Source of the DNA: Cladopsammia gracilis
Lineage: Eukaryota > Cnidaria > Anthozoa > Scleractinia > Dendrophylliidae
DNA length: 64,000 nucleotides
Assembly (NCBI GenBank): GCA_022457155.1
Contig: JAJGOT010000034.1
Coordinates: 2,031,501 to 2,095,500, forward strand
Reading direction: 5' to 3'
Below are positions 7,740-18,895 of the stretch, piece by piece. The translations under genes and the position numbers were made by a program. A model generated the notes under the pieces. It was not told the origin of the DNA and ran no database searches. It saw only the letters and a program-made list of their open reading frames with translations. Numbering within the stretch: position 1 is the stretch's first letter; each line of letters opens with the position of its first letter.

Positions 7740-8035
7740 GTACCTGGACGAGGAGGTCAAGGAGTTCAACATAACATGCAGTGGGACAAGCAGTTCAGCC
7801 AGCCGCGGAACAAGGAGCTCGAGGAATTCAACCAGCCGTGGGACATGCGGCTCAGGTTGTTCAACCAGCCGTGAGACAGAGACCTCAAAGAGGTCTATCA
7901 GCCGCGGAACAAGGAGTTCAAGGTGTTCATCCTGCTGCGGAAATTGCAGCTCAGAGAGTTCAACCAGACGCGGGACAATGAGTTCAACCAGCATCGGGAC
8001 AAGGAGTCCAACATGCATCGGGACAAGCTTAACAG
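7740..8035 (+). repeat. Degenerate minisatellite with open frames
   Basis: Units of about 40 bp built on a GTTCAACCAGCCGCGGGACA core are repeated about seven times with divergence. Several frames on both strands stay open through most of the array. One plus frame reads EFNQPRDKE-like repeats broken by one stop. I see no start or intron context that would support a real gene. Confidence 0.5.
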
Positions 8036-8403
8036 GGAGAGCTAGAGATAAAGTATATCTGTTTTTCTCTTTTAAAGATATGTGTAGATATGAATTGTGC
8101 GCGGGGGAAAGGGCTGCAACCCTCCTTTTCTGTGTGTTTTACTCTGCTTATTGCGTTGTACGAGTTTACTTGTTTGGTTCCACGCTTCATTTGTTTTGCA
8201 TTTCAGTCAATGTGTTAGCTTATTAATTCATCGGGTAGCTCCAGTGTGATTCGAGCCTTTCTGCACGAGCGGTCTACATTCTATACAGTCTGGGATACTT
8301 ATTTAAATGTTCACGTAATGTTCGGCGGTGTACACATTTTTTAGCTGCCTTTTATCGTCGCAAGGCACCTCTGTCAATTGTAGGTTTGGTATGTCTAATT
8401 AAC

Positions 8404-8514
8404 ATGGATAGAATACTTCATAATGTTGCGAATACAGTGGATGAATGTGTCAACAAGCAGCTCGGCGACTTTGCATGGCTATTTGTTTTTGGAGTTAGGA
8501 GTAGAGTGGAACAG
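8404..8514 (+). CDS. Possible short first exon (weak)
   Basis: ATG 8404 opens 37 codons that end at GAACAG followed by a good donor (GTGAGT). The peptide has no known domain. No partner exon was found before the next recognisable features. The donor region resembles the unit of the adjoining minisatellite. Treat as speculative. Confidence 0.2.
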
Positions 8515-8580
8515 GTGAGTTCACCGCAGCTATGTGTTTTTCACCAATAAAGCAGAGTGTAGTCAAAACAAATCAAATAA

Positions 8581-9360
8581 AATGGGGCGAGAGTTCGCCG
8601 GAAAAAAAAAATGGGGTGAAAGTTCACCAAAGGAAAAAAAAGAATGAGGTGAGAGGTCACCAAGGAAAAGAGAAAAAAAATGGGGTGAGAGGTCACCAAG
8701 GAAAAGAGAAAAAAATGGGGTGAGAGTTCACCAAAGAAAAGAGTAAAAAAAAATGGGGTGAGAGGTCACCAAAGAAAAGGAAAAAAAATGGGGTGAGAGG
8801 TCACCAAAGAAAAGAAAAAAAAATGGGGTGAGAGTTCACCAAGAAAAAGAAAAAAAATGGGTGAGAGTTCACCAAAGAAAAGGAAAAAACAAACAAAAAA
8901 AAAAAGAAATGGGGTGAGACGTCACCAAGGAAAGAAAAAAATTGGGGTGAGAGGTCACCAAGAAAAAGAAAAAAAATGGGGTGAGAGTTCACCAAGAAAA
9001 AAAAAAATGGGGTGAGAGTTCACCAAAGGAATAACAAATGTGGGTGAGAGTTCACCAAAGAAAAGAAAAGGAATGGGGTGAGTGTTCACCAAGGAATCGA
9101 AAGAAAGAAAAATGGGATGAGAGTTCACCAAGGAAAAAAATGGGGTGAGAGTTCACCAAAGGAATAACAAAGGCGGGTGAGAGTTCACCAAGGGAAAGAG
9201 AAAAAAAAATTGGGTGAGACTTAACCAAAGACAAGAGGAGGAGTAGGGTGAGAGTTCCCCAAAGAAAAGAAGAGGAATGGGGTGAGAGTTCACCATGGAA
9301 AAGAGAAAAAGAAATGGTGCGAGAATTCACCAAAAAACAAACAAACAAACAAATGGGGGT
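8581..9360 (+). repeat. Purine-rich minisatellite with about 23 units, each holding a small palindrome
   Basis: Units of about 28-38 bp consist of ATGGGGTGAGAGTTCACC followed by AAGAAAAG-type spacer of variable length. Nearly every unit keeps GGTGA....TCACC. The central four bases vary (GAGT, GAGG, GACG). Long ORFs on either strand here are only reflections of the repeat. Confidence 0.95.
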
Positions 9361-9745
9361 GAGACAGCAGGAAAAAAAAAATTAGAGAGAGTATTGAGAA
9401 TTCAATGATATTTGAATGTGATGACAGTTTCATGTTTGAGGTCTCACCGATGTGTCTCACCTACAATCTCAAGGTCCAGGATGTTGCAAGCGGAATGGCA
9501 CGACTCCATCAGTCGGTTTTTATATCGGGACGATCAGGACGAGAAACGCGAATTTTACCGCAAATAAAGTAATTATATGTCGAAAGGGTGACGTAAATAT
9601 TTAAAATCCTTATATATTTCCTCAGTTCCACTCCCATGCTCTCCCTTTGATCCGCGAGTACTGTAAGTTTTCTTTTTCCCTATTTTACCTTCTGCCTGTA
9701 GTCACAGGGAGTCGAGAGTCTTGAAACCAGGGTACCTCAAAACCC

Positions 9746-9995
9746 TCCCGGTCATACTGGGTCATGACTGCTCTCTCTCTGCTGACTTCTACGGGGTTTT
9801 TTCACACGCGTATTTCGCCTTTTTTTTTTGGTCTTTGTTTTTCGCTTCAGGTGATACACTGGTCATGGGAAAAGCATGACGATTTAATACCTCCATCAAT
9901 AATGCCGGTGATTGCACAAATGCGACTCAGTGGGTCAATACCGGGGGAAACCCCGTAGGGGTCAGCGGTGAGAGGGCAGGAAATGACCGGCTTGA
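9746..9995. repeat. Short inverted-repeat element (MITE-like)
   Basis: The left part (CGGTCAT...CTCTC..GCTGACTTCTACGGGG) and the right part (CCCCGTAGGGGTCAGC...GAGAGGG...ATGACCG) are imperfect reverse complements over about 50 bp. About 150 bp lie between them, with no coding capacity. Confidence 0.45.
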
Positions 9996-10293
9996 AAATG
10001 GCTCGACTAGTAGAAAAAGGGAGAGGCTATTGGACAGCTTGAAGAATTAATGTTCCGGGATCCGGACCATTTTTGTCGCAGAGGAACACCATAGAAATGC
10101 AGTTAATTGGACAGAAATAGCGAAGTTGGCACCCTTATTGAACCAGGAGAATGTGCTATCTTCGATAGCGGCATAATGTGTTAATATTCCCATACTTTAG
10201 ACACTTTAGGGGGACGTTCAAGGGGGAACGTTGCGATTCCGACCGGCCAACCCCCTGAATACTCACTGAGGAGTAACGTATCGTGTAAATAAT

Positions 10294-10560
10294 TTGGAGA
10301 ATTTGTCCGGAAAACGCTTTTTAAGTCGCCTGCAAACCGGTGCGATCTTGCTCGTGGGTAAGGTTGGTCATGCGAAACCACCTCATTTAGTACTACCCGT
10401 AACGGCTGAGACCACCAAGCCGAGAGTGTGTCACGATGCACGGTACTTGTGGATGCTGAAGAAGCCTTTTTTTCGTTGGACACGGTGACGGATTTGCCTC
10501 GGTATGTCTTCAAGGACTTTTTACCAGACTGTTCTCGCTAACAAGTCAGGTTACGGCCAC
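10294..10560 (+). pseudogene. Remnant of a retroelement reverse transcriptase
   Basis: A frame reading PPHLVLPVTAETTKPRVCHDARYL matches, in style, the start of the RT domain of DIRS/gypsy-type elements common in cnidarians (KPR.CHD.RYLN). A stop after TR and loss of similarity after about 90 codons show it is a fragment. No terminal repeats were found. Confidence 0.4.
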
Positions 10561-10895
10561 CTATGGCGAAGGTTTTTGATCTCAACTAGGGCTTCGTTAA
10601 GGTTGGCCTCGAACGCGGGTACAGAGCCTACCAGTACATGGAAAACATTAATTAGTTGAAACGGTTTGTATATATACGTTCGGACAGCCTTGGGAAGACA
10701 CCTCATGGGAAGGAACGTATGTGAGTCAAGATGGACAATCTCTCCCACCAGGGCCATCGGGTTAGGTTTGGGTTTAGTTTTGGGGAGTTACGACTAGGTT
10801 GTAACGATGGCCTCCTTAGTTAGTTATTAGTATTGGGGAGGAGTCCATCGTTGGTATGGTAACAGAAGGACACTGGATGACACAAAGGGACGAGA

Positions 10896-10957
10896 GCCAA
10901 ATTTATCCCCATATCTTATTGCGGTTCGACAATGGATGCAGTGTTGGATAGTTTACT
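10896..10957 (+). repeat. 62-bp segment duplicated at 11160-11221
   Basis: The stretch from GCCAAATTTATCCCC to GATAGTTTACT occurs twice. Between the copies lie the copied 88-bp segment (10954-11041) and about 118 bp of unrelated sequence. Confidence 0.85.
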
Positions 10958-11041
10958 ATTCACACTGCATACATTAAAGTAACGCATATAAGATTAGTAC
11001 ACATGAATAAATTATCACTTTGGCTCAACTGCAGTGCGGCG
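10954..11041 (+). repeat. Second copy of the 88-bp segment from 7568-7655
   Basis: It starts exactly at the end of the 62-bp duplication, sharing TACT with it, as expected for a templated insertion during break repair. Confidence 0.8.
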
Positions 11042-11264
11042 GGGATTGTGTAGGTACGAGGCGATACGGTTTACTTACGGGAAAGTCCTGGGGGCTAACA
11101 CCGGAATTGGTTTCCCCACCCACCCTCCCATACATTCGCACTGTGACCATTGTCGGGTCGCCAAATTTATCCCCATATCTTATTGCGGTTCGACAATGGA
11201 TGCAGTGTTGGATAGTTTACTTTTCTCTTTTCTCAAACCTTAGATAATGTAAAATTTTTATTTT

Positions 11265-11345
11265 TATTAATTCCAGTATTGTAAGGCGCTATTGAACTCA
11301 CGGAAATAGCGCGGTATAAATTTATTAATTATTATTATTATTACT
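11265..11345 (+). mobile_element. CR1/L2-like LINE 3' tail with (TTA)n
   Basis: GGCGCTATTGAACTC...GCGCGGTATAAATTTATTAA followed by a TTA run is the typical 3' end of CR1/L2-like LINEs in invertebrates. No coding part precedes it. Confidence 0.45.
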
Positions 11346-11608
11346 AGAAATACGTGTCTCACAGAACCTCGCGAAGCTCGGGGGAGGATGCACTGCAAAA
11401 TTTTAGCGATGTGGGAGGGAGAGATGGAATTTCTGATTTAAATGTAGAGGTTGGGTTGCTTGCTGGCAATGACCTCATTTAAAGTTGAGACATTTTCGTT
11501 CTCAGTCTCTTCAATTTAACTTGTACTTTGTGCCCTGTCTTCCTGGAAAGCTGGTGTTGGTCAGTGTTGGGTTTTGAGCTGTGGGTCGCTGTAACTGCCA
11601 TGGGACTG

Positions 11609-11644
11609 CCTCCCCCCCCCCCCCCCCCCTCCCCCAACCCCCCA
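11609..11644. repeat. Poly(C) tract
   Basis: A cytosine run with a few T/A interruptions, between unique sequences. Confidence 0.9.
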
Positions 11645-12610
11645 TCTTCGGTCCAGGACAATATGCAGTGGTGCTCTGTTTATTTTGATTGTCTGAATTA
11701 AATTCCATTTTTGAAACTTGTGAGCTAGTGCTATCTCCTGTTCCCTTTACATACTGCCATAGGTTTTGTTCTATATACTGGGAATCAAACAATTCTGACA
11801 ATTGGTAATGCAATTCTCTATTCGTTTGAATGGTTGAGATCACAGGAGGTTACTGCTGCTGAAAAGTGATGTTGTCCAAAAAAATAACAACTCAATGGTG
11901 AAAGTGGCATGAGATTCTCCCAGCAGTAACAATACTATATTTTGGATACAGGTCATGGGAATTACAAAATTGATTACAAAACATGAATATTCAAGATGAA
12001 GCAACAGATTCTCTGCAAATACCATAAGCAAATATAGAGACCTGGATGGAGAATTTGTAGGTTAAGATCAGGACTTAGGCCTTCATGACCAGTTAACGCC
12101 TATAAAAATCTTGAAATCAAAATTCATTTGTTGATGTACATTCTCCTTACTGGTATCAATGCAGTTCACATAGCCATATAACTACAGTGAATTTGTATTC
12201 AATTTCCACAGACAACTTATGTTGAAGGTGATCAGGTTCTCAATTTGTATACTCTATGTGCTTGCTCGTACACTGATATTGTGAGGAGATTTAAGATACT
12301 GATCACCGTTCCAATAATAAATGTGAAGCAGTAATGTTGATGTGTCATGTGTATACGGCTGCTACACATTGACATTAGCTGGTCATGATTGCTAACAGAA
12401 TTTTTTTTTTTTCCTAACAAAATGTTTTTATCCAAATTGTAAACAGAAATTCTCCTCCAGCCACTTCTGGAATCCAGCGTGGTTGTCTTTGCTGTTCTTT
12501 ATCATTTGCATCAGAAGTTGGTTGTGTTTCATCGAGAGTAATCATTTTTTGACAGACTATGAGTAAGGTTAAACGGCCGCCGGCACGGCCTCCATGCCGG
12601 ACACCATCAA

Positions 12611-12612
<2 letters not shown>

Positions 12613-12649
<37 letters not shown>
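12613..12649. repeat. (TA)n microsatellite
   Basis: About 18 TA units. Confidence 0.95.
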
Positions 12650-12650
<1 letters not shown>

Positions 12651-12739
12651 TTGAATTGTAGAGAAGTCAACAAACAATGCCAACCACAAAGTCCTAAAAT
12701 GAAGGATCACTGGAAGCGATCGTGGAAACTTGAATAATG

Positions 12740-13955
12740 TTGAAATAAACTAATTGTAAAGGTCAAGAAACCAACTTCGTATAGGTCTTTAGCTGTATTT
12801 GCCGTCGCGGCCTTCCTCAGGAGCGTACACTAGTTTGACAATAACGGTAACGGTTAGGTCAATATGAATTCAAATAATGCACTTACAATAAACGGTTAAC
12901 TATGACGAAATAGCGCGATAACTTGACAAGTTCAAATAGATTAAAGGCGCGCGCGCGCGCGTGTGTAAATTTAGAGTAGGTCACGGTAATAATACAAGAT
13001 CACAACTACTAGGAACTTAACATGATTACAGTAAATTATTTATCGCGGGCTTCAATTTGTTAATCCAAAAGCTTTCTCTAGCTCTTCTGATTGCAACGTT
13101 ACTATTTCGTACCCCCTCTAGCACAGTTAATTTAAAATATTTAAGGCCACAGGCCCTAAAATGTCTGACTGTGGGAATATTCTTCTGACCGGTTGAAATA
13201 TCCGAACGGTGTTGGTTTGCACGCAAACGTATACAGTTCCCGGTTTCTCCAACATATTGTTCCTTGCATTTCTCACAGTTCACTAGATAAACAACGTTGG
13301 ACGTTTGACACGTAGTGTTCTCCCTTAATGATACTCTTTCTCCGGTAGTAGTGCTTTCAGTGTTTTGCGTAAATAAACCATAGGTCTTACAACAGGCACA
13401 TCTGGAGTCATTGTTACAAGGCCAGAATCCTGGTTGTGTATTAGATTCAACTGGACGTTGCTTGTGTCTGTGGGTAAAATGAATCTTCAGATTTTTGTTA
13501 CTTGTGAGGGTGCGGTGACAGATTACGCATACAGTTTGAGTTGGGTTTGGGGTATTGATTGGAAGTTGGGATAGGCGGTTGTTAGCTTGCTCAGATTCTG
13601 CGCTGTTGAGAGGTGTAAGTCGCTTGCTTGTGAGTATTTGTGTTAGGTTCCTCCCTTTCCTATTGAGGATCATATTGTGACGTGTGAAGGATTGGCTGGT
13701 GGACTTTAATGATTCTGCGGAGGTCTACTCGAGCTGGGTTATACGTGACTACAAGAGGCACCCTATCGTTGCGCTTTTTCTCGATATCCGTTCGTAAAGC
13801 TAGTTCTCTGGAGACTTGTCGTGCTTTGCTGATTGAGTCTTTAATCAGCTTGTCCTTGTAACCACGATCAAGGAGGATGTTGTGTAGTTGTTCGGTTCGC
13901 TTTTCGAAGAAATCTTCCGTGGAACAGATGCGGCGAAGTCTTAGGCTAAGCTATA
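12740..13955 (-). mobile_element. Penelope-like retroelement, 5'-truncated and decayed
   Basis: On the minus strand, 13955-13674 reads the end of a Penelope-type RT (LRRICS, a RGY segment, SRELAL, RVPLVVTYNP), then hits a stop at 13663 after a frameshift. The next frame carries a zinc-finger linker and a GIY-YIG endonuclease (separate entry). The 3' flank near 12795-12830 has GCTCCTGAGGAAGGCCGCGA, a motif often found in Penelope 3' ends. The 5' junction is a TA/T-rich run at 13950-13978. Order and strand fit one insertion truncated at its 5' end. Confidence 0.75.
13026..13673 (-). pseudogene. GIY-YIG endonuclease part of the Penelope-like element
   Basis: 215 open codons. A C2H2-like finger (CVICHRTLTSNKNLKIHFTH) lies at ~48-67. 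A Cys-rich linker (CNNDSRCACCKTYG) typical of Penelope elements follows near 89-102. The GIY-YIG core is VVYLVNC...EQYVGETGN with a downstream LRANQHRSDI, an HF..CG segment and a terminal RESFWINKLKPAINNLL. The endonuclease nicks target DNA for target-primed reverse transcription in intact elements. Here the frame is cut from the RT, so it is not expected to be functional. Confidence 0.75.
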
Positions 13956-14235
13956 TATATATATATATTTTTTTTTTTCGCTCGAATTCACGCGGCTCAG
14001 CTCCCGAGGGACGACAAATTTATTAACCTCGCTTCGCGAGGAATTATTACAAGTGAAACCGGAAATAATATATTATAATTAATTTAACGTATTCCGTAGA
14101 CTAGAAAAGAACTACAACAACGTTGAAAAAAATCTGCGCTGTTCATGTAAATCCCGTAAATAAACATGTCTACACCACATGACCTGCTTTTCAAATGTGC
14201 TAATTGTGGTGTTGGGAGGGTTCATACTAAATATA

Positions 14236-14391
14236 TAGATGGTTTTCACTCACGTGACCTTCAGTCCTGTGGGTTTGAAATGACAAAGGCCATAGTGGCC
14301 ATGTTGGTGTACATAACAAAAGAAGTTCATTAAAATTCTTTTGTAGTTGTACACCAACATGACCGCCCTGTCGTAACGTGAAAACCATCTA
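14236..14391. repeat. MITE with TAGATGGTTTTCAC inverted ends
   Basis: The ends TAGATGGTTTTCAC and GTGAAAACCATCTA are perfect inverses. A second pair of inner repeats (CATGTTGGTGTAC / GTACACCAACATG) lies close by. Length is 156 bp, flanked by AT/TA. Confidence 0.75.
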
Positions 14392-15672
14392 TAGAGTTTG
14401 AGGGGGCAGCAAAAAAAATGTGCTGAGACGTTATTCAGCATAAAGTTGTGTAATATGGCTGAGTATTTACGGACGAGTAAAAATGCCCAGTCGTATTTCA
14501 CAACAGAATCAATTGTTTATTATACGACAAAAATCTTCTCCTAAAACTAAATTTTAATAACGTGTTATATTTGCACTCGTTTTGATGCATATTTGCACTC
14601 TAGAATGTTATGTCAAATAATAACGTATCATAGATTTTATTTGCACTTGTTATGGTGCATATTTGCAATGTCAAATGCTACATTATGTTGCATAATAACA
14701 CCATTTACATTGATGTATAATACAGCAGTATTTGAAAAAATATATATTTATTTAAATTTAAATGATAATACGTTAAAAAGACTTTCTGACACACACAAAA
14801 GGTAATTGATTTGACAAAATGCATGTACTGGTCATTATTATTAAAATATTGTCACATTCCATATCTTCCCTTTATCAACCAGTGTACATTCACTTGGAAG
14901 ATAACAAATTGGCTTTAGAAAAAAGTAAAAACATTGTCATGATGCTCAAACTCTCTATTCTGATCTGGGTATGATCAAATCGTACATGCACATGTTCACT
15001 GAGAATTGAACAATTCACAAAGAAGAATGTCCTATTCATCAAGTGATCTAAATCACTTTGACAGCTCTTCAAAAACTATTTTTTTTTTGTTTATTACTTT
15101 AACTACAGTGTATTTGTTTTAATGCTTTTAAGAAAGAAAGAAATCCAGTTTGCCAATGTTTCAATGTACATGTACCTTAATACAACCTTAAATTTTTGCA
15201 ATAATCTCCCGGTGGCCATTTTTGCAGCACCCAAAAATGGCCACAAACAGAACCTCAAAAAGCAATGTACCCTGGTTGAGAATGACCCTTTAATGGTTTA
15301 AAGGGAAGATGAGATAATAACACCAAAATGCTTTCTACAAACAGACAGCATTATTATTTATTAAAAATATTTTAGTCATTTTAAAAAAATCCATTCACTG
15401 TTTCAGTCGTTGTAGAAAATCCACCTTCTGCTTATACTGAATATACCAAGGGATGCCTCTTCAACAGTCTGTTGAAATAGAAAACTTTTTATTGAAGCAT
15501 GTTCACATTGTCTTATTGTTTATGTGCATCTTTACTGCACATAAAGTTTATGTCACAATGCCATGCTACATCATGCAACTCAGCCCATGCACAGAGGAAG
15601 AAATCTAACCACATGAATGACTGGTAGCCATTGCATTAACTTTACTAAATACAAGTAAAAGTTGGTGTCACC

Positions 15673-15722
<50 letters not shown>

Positions 15723-18075
15723 TTGTTTTTGATTCATTTATTTATCCGGGGAGTTCTGATTAGCATAAATACACAGTGTCGCTAGTTGAAACACTGCCAT
15801 GACCCTGACATGAGTTACTTATTACCAAGCTGTAGCAAAAGTATTAAAAAAAATCAATGTTAGACATTTTTTGGCCAAACGTTTTTTAGAAACATGCTTT
15901 GGTAAATGCAAATACAGTCAACGTGGCAAGGAAGGCATTCGCTTGCAACATTTCGTCATGCCCGGTTTACTTCTGGATTTTCAAAATTAAGGGGGCTATA
16001 CACATGAGCAAATGGGGGGTCTGGGGACTAGTATCTTTGTATACATGAATCTTTGAAAGGGTGAAATGCAAAGTTGAAAAATTTCTATGTTGGTAGATAA
16101 GTATAAAAATAAGTTCCTTATCAACGTCATTAGCATGACGTCTTGAATCACGTGACCAGAGCGCACGGAAGTTGACTGATTTTTGGCCCCACTCTCCAAG
16201 GGCCATAAAAATTCAGGTTTCTTAGTTTTCTTCATTAAGAACCATCTTCCTAAGAACTTATGAATCAAGACATTTTTGCTGAATGAAATTGGCAATGCAA
16301 TTTCTATCGCTATGCAATGAAAGAGACAATTTCTTGCAAGTTATGTTCTGAGCATGTGTAGTCCATATAATAGGCATAGTATAACTAAACACTGTGCTGA
16401 AGCAGTCGTCGGTATGCATGAAGAGACCCAACATATACATGTAAATGTTCAGTATTTACGATGAAAACATAATATAAACATGCATATAATATAAACCCAC
16501 AACCAACTATTCTTATTTACATGGAAACTAGTATATTAGCAATTTTACATGTAAATCAACATACAGCTGTACAATGTTGGATTACCTTTATCCGACTTGT
16601 TCCTTCTTTGAAATGTGAACCACAACTTGTACATGTAACTGTAGTCTAATTACCTTGGGAGAACAAAAATAAAAAAAACCTGCAAAATAGCAATACAGCT
16701 GTAGTTGAACACAAAGTTAATTCTAGAGCATGATGCAAGATTCAGACCCTCAGGTTTTTGTTGTACTTCCATCTCTAATTTCCACTGTCAAAGATCTACA
16801 TCTCCGCGCTTGAAATACAGTGAAACAGGTGAAACGAAAGGCAACGAAACGTCTTTCTTGCTAACCGTCATGTACAGGGTGTACACATCTTATAAGTTAA
16901 AATGTGGTTAAAACATGTCGAGAGCAAGCTTAAAACCTTACCATATAGCATATGTATTAACTTCAAAAATCACCAGGAAAGCGACTATCATTACCAATCT
17001 CTTTGTAAACAAATATGCTTAATAATTGTAAACTAAAAAATCGAAAAATTTCCATTCTCAGAGCATAACAAAATATGTAAAAATCGAGAAATAATATTCC
17101 ATTCGGTTCTCCTGAACTTCACCAGTCTCAAACGAATAATGTTAATTAAGTTATGTCGTGTTTGTGGGGTTCTCGAGGGCGTTAAAATAGTGTCATATAT
17201 TTAGCTAATTCATAGCCATTGTCTCTGTTCAAAGAGGGCTTTTTACTCGTGGCGAAGCACACGAGTTGTAAATCCGGCGTTGACTTTTCTTGTTTTTTTT
17301 CGTGTCACATTAGCGCATGCAAATTTATGCACGCATATTTAAGTCTATATCGACGACTATATGGCTTTCGACCATGAAATACATACCGTAAAATCTCTCC
17401 GTGTGTGTACTCAAGAAGCAAGATAAAGTACTACTGCGTACAACTGCACACTTTCAAGACAATTCAAGGCGTTCATGGATGGGTAGGACCGTTTGATATT
17501 GTGTTCGCCGCTCATTCCTGTGGGATTTTTGCTCTGGCAAGTTCTGTGTTTGCCATTTGCTTAGCGATCGAGCTCCGGGTCGAGCTACTGAATCTAGTGA
17601 ATGCAGTGTACGTAGTCTTACTTTTAAACCCGTGTATACGTGAAAGCATGATGAACAGGTTATCGGCAAGGGTGTTTAAATAAAATTCACTCTCTCACTC
17701 ACTCACTCGCTTCGACACTCGCTCCTTCCATCAGCTGTAAACTTAGTGAGCAAATGCTTTGTTACGAATACGTTTCGTAACAGGAATTCAACGTGAATCC
17801 AACGACAACAATAATTAATTTGATGTAAACGAATATAGACAACAATAAGCTTACAGATGTTTCGCATTTGGAGTTTTTAGTGCAAGTTAAAATCGATCTA
17901 AAAGGATTTTGCAACGTAAACACGCGTTCTGATGCGTATCTAGCTTAAAATAATAAAATTTACTTCTAAAGAAGTATGTGCTCTTGGACAGCGCAGTGAT
18001 TGAGTTTGTGTCTTAGTCCCGGACGGCCCGAGTTCGAATCTCCATAAAGTCCTCCTTTTTTTTTTTTTTTTTTTT
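14392..18075. other. Gene-free stretch
   Basis: No supported gene. It contains a (TTA)n run at 15672-15722 and a short repeat of ATTTGCACTCGTTTTGATGC words at 14570-14670. A tRNA-like B-box (GAGTTCGAATCTC) lies near 18030. The small ORFs have no family likeness and no convincing splice context. Confidence 0.5.
15672..15722. repeat. (TTA)n microsatellite
   Basis: About 17 uninterrupted ATT units. Confidence 0.95.
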
Positions 18076-18823
18076 TTCGAACTGGACATTATGAAAGTGA
18101 TGTACTTTTTTTTTCGTTCGTCAAAAATCCTTACGTTTAATTTAAAAATATATATATATATCGAACTGTGTCAGTGTGAAAACGTAAGCTTACGGCAATA
18201 CTGCGTTACGCGTTACGCGTTAGCATTTCTTCTCGGGTTGGCTCTTAGGAGCCTTTGATTAGACATAATTTTAAGCTTATGTTTCTCTGTAAAAGCACTC
18301 AAATCACTTGGGAATCAATGCTGCAATGAGTTAAAGGCGCCACGAGTTCAAGCTGTGTACAGCTTCTTGTTTAAACTTTATCTCGATTGCCTCCTCTTCA
18401 TGTGTCGCTTGCCATCTCACGGGACATTCGATAATACATTTAGCTGCGAAACAAAAGTTCTCGCCTCGGAGAATAACACCTAAGCAACGCATAAGGGAGG
18501 CAATCAAGATAAAGTTGAATAAGAAGCTGTACACGGCTTGAACTCGTGGCGCCTTTAACTCATTGCAGCATTGATTCCCAAGTGATTTGAGTGCTTTTAC
18601 AGAAAAACATAAGCTTAAAATTATGTCTAATCAAAGGCTCCTAAGAGCCAACCAGAGAAGAAGAAATGCTAACGCGTATCGCGTAACGCGTAACGCAATA
18701 TTGCCGTAGCTTACGTTTCCACACTGACACGGTTCGATGTATATATACGTTTTAAATTAAACGTAAGGATTTTTGACGAACGAAAAAAAAAGTACATCAC
18801 TTTCATAATGTTCAATTCGAAAA
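18076..18823. mobile_element. Foldback element with ~320-bp inverted arms
   Basis: The arm 18076-18395 is the near-perfect reverse complement of 18495-18823, apart from small (TA)n and CGCGTTA length changes. A 100-bp centre separates them. The arms include GAGTTCAAGCTGTG and GTTACGCGTTACGCG words. A single arm of the same family recurs at 30164-30345. No ORF of substance. It sits just upstream of the first recognised ROCO exon. Confidence 0.85.
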
Positions 18824-18895
18824 AAGAATTGTCAAAAGAAATTGTCAAAAGAAATTACTGCATTTAACGTTCTCCTCTCTATTTTGCTTCAACAG

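Noticed and set aside
8532..9348. Several ORFs on both strands between 8532 and 9348
   Set aside because: They are translations of the minisatellite unit, whose length changes the frame freely.
12414..12710. 98-codon minus-strand ORF across the (TA)n run
   Set aside because: About a sixth is translated (TA)n, and the rest has no family likeness or splice support.
17405..17683. 92-codon plus-strand ORF with hydrophobic segments
   Set aside because: The hydrophobic pattern is suggestive but no domain, start context or partner exon could be found.
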